From NCBI GenBank assembly GCA_035048485.1, contig CM068587.1:35771316-35835315 (forward strand): DNA of 64,000 nucleotides. Reading direction: 5' to 3'. How positions within the stretch are numbered: position 1 is the stretch's first letter; each line of letters opens with the position of its first letter. Shown here piece by piece: positions 57,600-64,000 of this stretch. Below the pieces are notes generated by a model, which was not told the DNA's origin, searched no databases, and saw only the letters and a program-made list of their open reading frames with translations. Position numbers and translations under genes: made by a program. The stretch comes from Pteria penguin. Its lineage: Eukaryota; Mollusca; Bivalvia; Pterioida; Pteriidae.

Positions 57600-60500
57600 T
57601 ATTGTGCACGCGAATTAAAAAGTACTTTGCATTTTGCAGTAAATACCTTACATGAATAATAAAAAGTATGATTGAAATGAGATAATATCATTCATTTTGT
57701 AAACGATAATCATCCATATGTTGCTCTCCTTAACATTTGTCTGGTCTGCACGTGCGCGACCCAATATCTACAGTAGCCTATGAGAGATAAAAACGTTCCT
57801 CTCAGAGTCTTTTGTATGTGTGAACTATCCTTTTGTCTAATATTTCCTGTACACAAAATTCAACTCAAAATTTTAGTATGGTAAAAATATCGTGGTGGAT
57901 CCACTAGAGTACGACCCGTGTTCTCGGGATCCGCAATATGTTATTACTGACAGGGATCCGTAGCGCATCAATAGAATTTTTAAATTTGCAGCGTGTAATC
58001 TAATAATTACATGCCGCAGATTTGCTTTCATCACCCAATGAATTTTCTTGTTACTTATATGCTTGCAGTAGAATATAATTGAAAAGTAGTATACATGTGG
58101 ATTAGAAAAACCCAAACGAGTTCAGTGTAGCGTATGTATCAGTAATATCCTGTGAGATCATGCTTTGAACAAATGAAATCATTTAGTGACAGTATCGCCT
58201 CATCAAAAAAAAAAAAACCTTCCCCAAGGAAAAAATCTATTCATCTGAAAAAAGACAACTCACTCAGCAGTATATAATGAAAGACCAAAAAGAACAAACG
58301 AACAAGTCACTAGTCTAAGCACGTTATTTTTCTTTTGTAAAAAGGGTCACTGGATATTTTCAAAGATATGGACCATAACTTAACTCCAGATCATTTAGTG
58401 TTTTGATAGACGAAATGGTCATTCTTTATTTTACACTTATTATTATTTACATTTAAAACCGAACTACCATATATTAATTCTATAAGCTTAAGTATTGCTT
58501 CTCTTCATATTTCAAACCACACCACCTATTCAAAAATCAAAACCAATCAAATACTTTACTAAATATGTTATAGATTTATCAGTCCGTGTTTTCATAAAAG
58601 GTTAGTTATTGTCTTATACCTACAAACTTATCTAAGAGTCAATGGTGATATGTTACTGTTGCTACAATAATATACAGTGTTGGACTCTCTTGATGTTAGA
58701 TCAAATATTAACGAAAATAGTAACACATCTGTGTTACAATTAAACGAAAAGCATGTATTCATATTTACAAGAAATGTCGCGACAAAACTGCTTTGATCAA
58801 GACTTTGGTATTATTGACTTGGTGATTTGTTTCATCTAGCATTTCAAATCATATTATAGGACAACGAGGATTACAGAACACCTGATGCAAAATCGTGTCG
58901 TACATCTTTGAATCTAGAGTTAGTATTGATTTATTGTCGGCGCTCCTGCGTTTATCCATTGGATAAACATGATTTTCTTTCAGTGTCTGTTTAGACTGTT
59001 AACAGATTAGATATACAAATACTGCATTTCAAAATTTTTTTGACTTTCGTATCTCTCCCAGGGAGATGTTGTCAGTAGAAATTAATAACAAATTGGGATG
59101 TTACAATTTCTCACGTTCATACGAATTTCTCTTACAGCAAAGTTAGTTTTGCTTCTCTCACAACGTCGTAAATTTCTCTGTTGCCAAAAAGTAAAAATAT
59201 TTTGTATGGAAACCTGAGAAAATGATACCTACATGTAAAAAAGCTTTATCAGAATCTCTGTATTTTACGTTGTGAAAGAATATTATTTTTCATGAGAAAC
59301 ATTTATAGCATTCTTTAGAATTAGAAACTAGGGTACAAAGATTTCATCACACAGATTATGTAAAATGAATATAAATGATTTAATACAAAATTACGTAAAA
59401 CAAACGTCAAATATTTAGGTAAAGTTGCAAAACCAAATACAGTAATTTTAACCTGGAAGTTAAGCCATTATACGAAATTAAATTTTTTATATTCGTTCGG
59501 TAAGTATTGGAAAAATATACTTACGACCTACCCGCAGATATTCGGTATTTTTACTTCACCTGGCCTGCCTAATACATCAATGACCTTATTAACTAACGCG
59601 AGTTTAGGATACTTTCAATAACAACAACAACAACAACAACAATGATGACGTACACAATGCTGTCGAAGATGAGATATCCCCCATTAAAGACAGAATTCGA
59701 AAGCATCAGGGATGAAAAATACTGAGACGAAACATTTTTCAGAACAAAGATGACATAGGAGTTGCGCTGGAGCGATGGGAATATGTGAAACTTGTTAATT
59801 GCAGAAAATACTTGGTGAGTGTTAACTGGAAATGCCTTGGCATTGATTACTTACGTATTTGCATTATGAAAACGGTCCAACATTTATTTTCATGGGAAAA
59901 AGTAATCTCTGATAGCTAACTATTCATGATAAATTGGTTGTATATATATGTAAAATGAAAGTTGGGGATCCAAAAGGGATAAAGTACCTATTTCATAGAA
60001 AGTTTTTAGTACATTATATTTCTTTTAATAATGAAAACTGAAAGAATAACCTTAGAATGAATCGTTCTGTAATCTCTGTTGGAATTAAAATAATTCATAT
60101 TGTTTTATACATATATATTTACTTACATTACGACGCATGTTTATATATCATATATATGATATGCACTCTTAGCCGAAACACTTTGTGTTCAACAGTTAAG
60201 CATGCTGAAAAAAATTAATCTTGTAAACTTTTCTTTTATTCCGTTATCTAAAACTGATAAATTTCAAACACCTAACGTCGTCAATCGGGATTCTATATAG
60301 ATGCAAGTAAGTACACTATTGCATACATGTCTTCATGTACTTTAGATTTGATTTGATATGAATTTTGGTGAAAATGGAATTTGAGCTGCAACATTTTTAT
60401 AATATTTGTATATACATGCATTCCTCCTATACCAACAAGTGAAAACCTCACGTACTCAAATCCACCTCATTTAACAATAACTAAACAAAGATCGTTAACT

Positions 60501-62660
60501 GAAAAGAGATTATGGAACTTCAATTAATCTCCATCAGGCAGGGTTAAACCTAATAGACATTTTTGTATTCAAACTTGGGACCATTTGCTACCTGGGATTG
60601 ATTCTATCTTTTCATATAGACACCTGCATTTGTCATTTCAGAGCACCATGAATAGCATAATCATCCATATTAAAATCAAAAAAGATGAGCCATTGATTGA
60701 GGCATCCATTTCTATAAAGATGCATTGCCTGTTAAAAGGAGGAATCAAAGCATGCATCGTCCTGGTAATTAAAACTATTTCAACGTATTTTATTACAGTT
60801 TACATTAATGCCTTTTTGAAATACATGTCTAAGTTATAAATTATATGATATAGAAAATCCTTCTACTGTCTTTAAACAATTATATTTATAAGAGATAATA
60901 CATAGTAGTAACATTTGTAATACACACAAGTATCGGAAATCCTCCTATTCAAATACTCAATGTTTATTGTTTGCTTAGTAATTAAATGTATGTATATAAG
61001 CACAACTGAAAGTAACTAGAAAAATTCAGATTTAGTTTTTGAAAAGCAAGGTCCAGCCGAGGTGCGCTGAAGCCCTTGTTCATATCAAATATGATTTTTT
61101 GAATTATGTGCAAATTGTTATATTATTCAGAAAGAATAATATTTTGTATGTTAAATTGTAACAGTAACTTTCCCATAGGATCTTGATTTAATGATTTTAT
61201 AGAAAGTTTTTTCATTTATATGCAGTCTATAACTCAGTTCTTGACATAGCAGAGATGATGATACAGAGTCTGACTTTAATCTTCATGTTTTTATCTTTTG
61301 CTTATATATATATATCTTTTAATTAGACAGATTATCAAACTTTGTGATTTGTTTCTAACATTTTACCAAAGATAATGTCAATCTTATTAAAAGTAATATC
61401 AATATCAAAATTGTTTTTCAACCAAGTGACAGCATTTTCCCATATCACAGATACTTTACTGCATGAATATAATACATATAGTACATTAATATAAAAAATT
61501 AAGCTATACTATGATAAATTAAAAGGTATGTGATATTTTTCACATTTTAAAAAAGAGTTATCAGCCCCTGATTTAGGTAAAATGGTTTTGCTTATATAGA
61601 GCTTATTTTTTGTCGTACAATCTAAATTCCTTCAAATATCCTTATAAGTAACCATTTTAAATAAGTTTTTACATTATTATGAATCCTTGTATAAGGTTTT
61701 AGAAAAATGACCTTGGACATTTGGACTTTGTCATTTTCATCAAAGTAAAAAAGCATTCTTCGTCAAGTTTAAGAGATTATATTTGAGATGATAAGACTTA
61801 CAACCAATGTTTTTATCTTTTTTCGTAATACCTGTAGTACATAAAGTAGATTAATATAAATAAATCACAAATTTTATGCATAACTGATTCAGTGATACAC
61901 TCATAAAACTGCGAGGTTGTGCATTTTCATTTGCTTGAAAAAGGTGTGAAAATGCAATATTGTCCATTTTCAAATCCTCATATCTTGTAAAGTACTCGAG
62001 ATAAACCGGTGAATTTTCAGAGTTTGTTGACTATAAAACATGCTTTGTAACTTACTTATTCTGTGGTATATTGTGTTACAAATAAATTATTTATACATGT
62101 AGGTATCTAAAAAGTGTATCTCATGTGTTTTAAAGGAAAGAGCCTCCCTAACATTACTATCCAAATAAAATCAACAATTAAATGTTATAAAAGTTTTCAA
62201 ACATAATCAAACTTAACAACAAATATATATACATGTATATATCTTGTATATTGATTTTGTACCATTTTATAATAGTGGTGTCTGTTGTCACATATACTTT
62301 GATTAAGGGTATCATAGCCATAGTATAATACAACCACAATGACTGCATACACACCCTTAATATGACGCTTCGTAGTGAGGAATGAGTAAACTGTTAGTGC
62401 ATATGTTTCCTATAGCTATTTTAGTATTTATGCATGATGCATGCCAAGTCACCCAACTTTTGATAGGCTGTTTTTTTTTCTGAAATTCCTCAGCATGATT
62501 AAGTCATACAGTAAGGGGCCTAGTACTATTAAAAGCAGTACACATTATGGTTAATTGTTGTTATGTATTGGTGCATGTAAAAGGTGGTGGGATTTATATA
62601 ACATTTTAAGATCAATGCTTTTTCCAGGTTATAGATAGTATGTGGTGGTATGAACAACTG
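57600..62660. other. long gene-less AT-rich stretch
   Basis: I see no gene. An (AAC)n run is at 59619-59642. A short frame near 59645-59815 ends at a donor-like GTGAGT but has a stop and no recognisable domain. The 60585-60839 frame has no supporting context. Confidence 0.45.
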
Positions 62661-62711
62661 TTAATTGGAGTTATCGTTATTGTTTACACTGTTTCATTTT
62701 AGGCATTCAGC

Positions 62712-64000
62712 ATGTCAAATAAAGTCTGTGCCATTTCCTTGTGCAAAAACAATGGTTACAAATTACAAAAATGGCTGGCCTCACAGTGCAATGAGCACAA
62801 CTGTACACATCGGGAATGTACATATGTTAGACCTTTCTCATTGTTCCCTTTTCCTTCTGAAAAGAAAGACCCAATACCAGAGCAAAATGGGCCTACTTCA
62901 TTGATCGAAAATATTCTGACAACTTAAACTGGCAACCAAAAGACGACTCTAGAGTTTATTCATTGAACATTTCATTGATAAAAAACTAACAAAAGAAAAT
63001 TCATATCCGACCCTTAAATCTTGGGTACTCTCCCTTGAAAGAGCACAAGGCAAGATCCCAACCAAGAAGTCGCCTATATCAACTTCCACAAACAGTTTTG
63101 ACACTCGTAATGCAAATGTTGATACCATTTCTCATGCTTCATGTACTAGGTACAATGATCAAGATGTTACAGATTTAGCACTAGTACAAAATGGTACAAA
63201 TAGTACAACTCAAAATTACAAATGTGTATCCAATGATCATAATGTATGTGATGAGTTTACAGAAATTGGTTGTCAAGGTTGTTCTGATAAATCTGTTCAA
63301 ATAGATGAAATGAAACAAGAGGTCAAAAAGTTAAGAGAGGAAAATGGAAAATTTTAAATTAAGGTCTATTATATACAGAAAAGCAAAAAAAAAAAAAAAA
63401 AAAAAAAATTCAAAAATGTCTTAAAATCAGACCAGAAAGTTAAATTTCATACTGGATTTCCATCTGTGAAAATCTTTATGACCATATATTCTTATATTCT
63501 GAGTACCTTGAAACACAACACCTACTGGAAGGGACCCAGCAGATTAGTCGCTAATCCTCTTCCAGATAAGAGAAAATAAACAGGTTTCAATTACTCAGTC
63601 TTAGTAGGAAAGAGAAAATTATACTTACTATGTTGAAACCAGACTAGACTTGATAAATGAAGACCTTGCAGATCGTTTTGGCATTTTCATTAAATGTGTC
63701 ACAAACATAACAACAACATGGTTTCGAATCCCTGCACAGATTGTTGAGTCACTTATTTTCAACCCTGTTAAAGAGGTGGTCAAAGCAAATTTGTCCCCCA
63801 CTTTCAGAAACCCCAAGTACTCAAACGTATGACAGATAATAGATTGTACTGAGGTATTCATTGAAAAGCCCAGCAGTTTTCGAACCCAGGCAGTCGCATG
63901 GAGTGACTATAAACATCACCATACCTTGAAAGTGCTTATCAATATCAATCCATCAGGAATGATTAATTTCATTTCAAATTCTTGGGAAGGAAAAGCCAGT
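62712..64000 (+). pseudogene. ISL2EU-type THAP/DDE transposase, broken, runs off the window
   Basis: The N-terminal THAP-like segment is MSNKVCAISLCKNN, then CNEHNCTHRECTYVRPFSLF and PFPSEKKDPIPEQ. A frame change continues as KWAYFIDRKYSDNLNWQPKD, then HFIDKKLTKENSYPTLKSW. From about 63043 an open frame ends in a coiled-coil-like DEMKQEVKKLREENGKF (stop near 63357). After a poly(A) run (63384-63408), 63640-63830 gives LINEDLADRFGIFIKCVTNI and TTTWFRIPAQIVESLIFNP. After another shift, IIDCTEVFIEKPSSF (first catalytic Asp) and AWSDYKHHHTLKVL follow. The second Asp and the Glu would lie beyond 64000. It is related to the copy at 43037-44411 but with a longer linker, so a different subfamily. Confidence 0.75.

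Overview
The window is animal (eukaryotic) nuclear DNA: AT-rich, intron-bearing, with long gene-poor stretches, microsatellites and many transposon relics. tRNA-derived SINEs ending in (AATC)n, Penelope-like and ISL2EU/Crypton-type DNA transposon remnants, and dispersed repeats I associate with mussel, clam and oyster sequence suggest a bivalve mollusc. That assignment is inference; no species marker gene is present.

The only host genes I can support form one family of four two-exon genes (A-D) for small secreted proteins of 132-150 residues: A (+, 8952-11770), B (-, 14492-19273), C (+, 29434-31771) and D (-, 50209-53756). Each has a first exon encoding only a signal peptide, a phase-1 intron of about 1.9-4.4 kb, and a second exon encoding a His/Gly/Lys-rich mature chain. 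The mature chains carry a GG...HA...KHG core and end in HH-[W/Y]-[R/K]-[R/K]-K-R plus a short tail. They lack a conserved cysteine pattern and I do not recognise the family. Head-to-tail and tail-to-tail arrangement over about 45 kb suggests local gene duplication.

The rest is mobile DNA. 0-8 kb: a SINE, an ISL2EU relic (YqaJ-type nuclease fragment on +, DDE transposase fragment on -) and a Penelope-like (PLE) 3' fragment. 12.1-12.7 kb: a 26-bp minisatellite between genes A and B. 20.7-21.7 kb, 27.8-28.2 kb, 35.5-36.2 kb and 50.6-50.8 kb: PLE reverse-transcriptase or GIY-YIG fragments, with degenerate hammerhead-ribozyme-like repeats at several sites. 37.75-45.0 kb: a structurally complete 7.2-kb ISL2EU-type element with terminal inverted repeats, an AT target duplication, a SAP/YqaJ/PHD gene and a convergent THAP/DDE transposase gene, all broken by frameshifts or stops. 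Its flanks are repeated at 45.4-49.3 kb as an uninterrupted empty site; that second copy is itself interrupted by a Crypton-type tyrosine-recombinase element. 55.0-56.1 kb: a Tc1-type transposase with one stop codon, cut off by a nested palindrome. 62.7-64.0 kb: the start of another ISL2EU-type transposase pseudogene running off the window.

The best candidates for something undescribed are the secreted His-rich family and the hammerhead-like repeats. Splice sites were read by eye and no similarity search was run.
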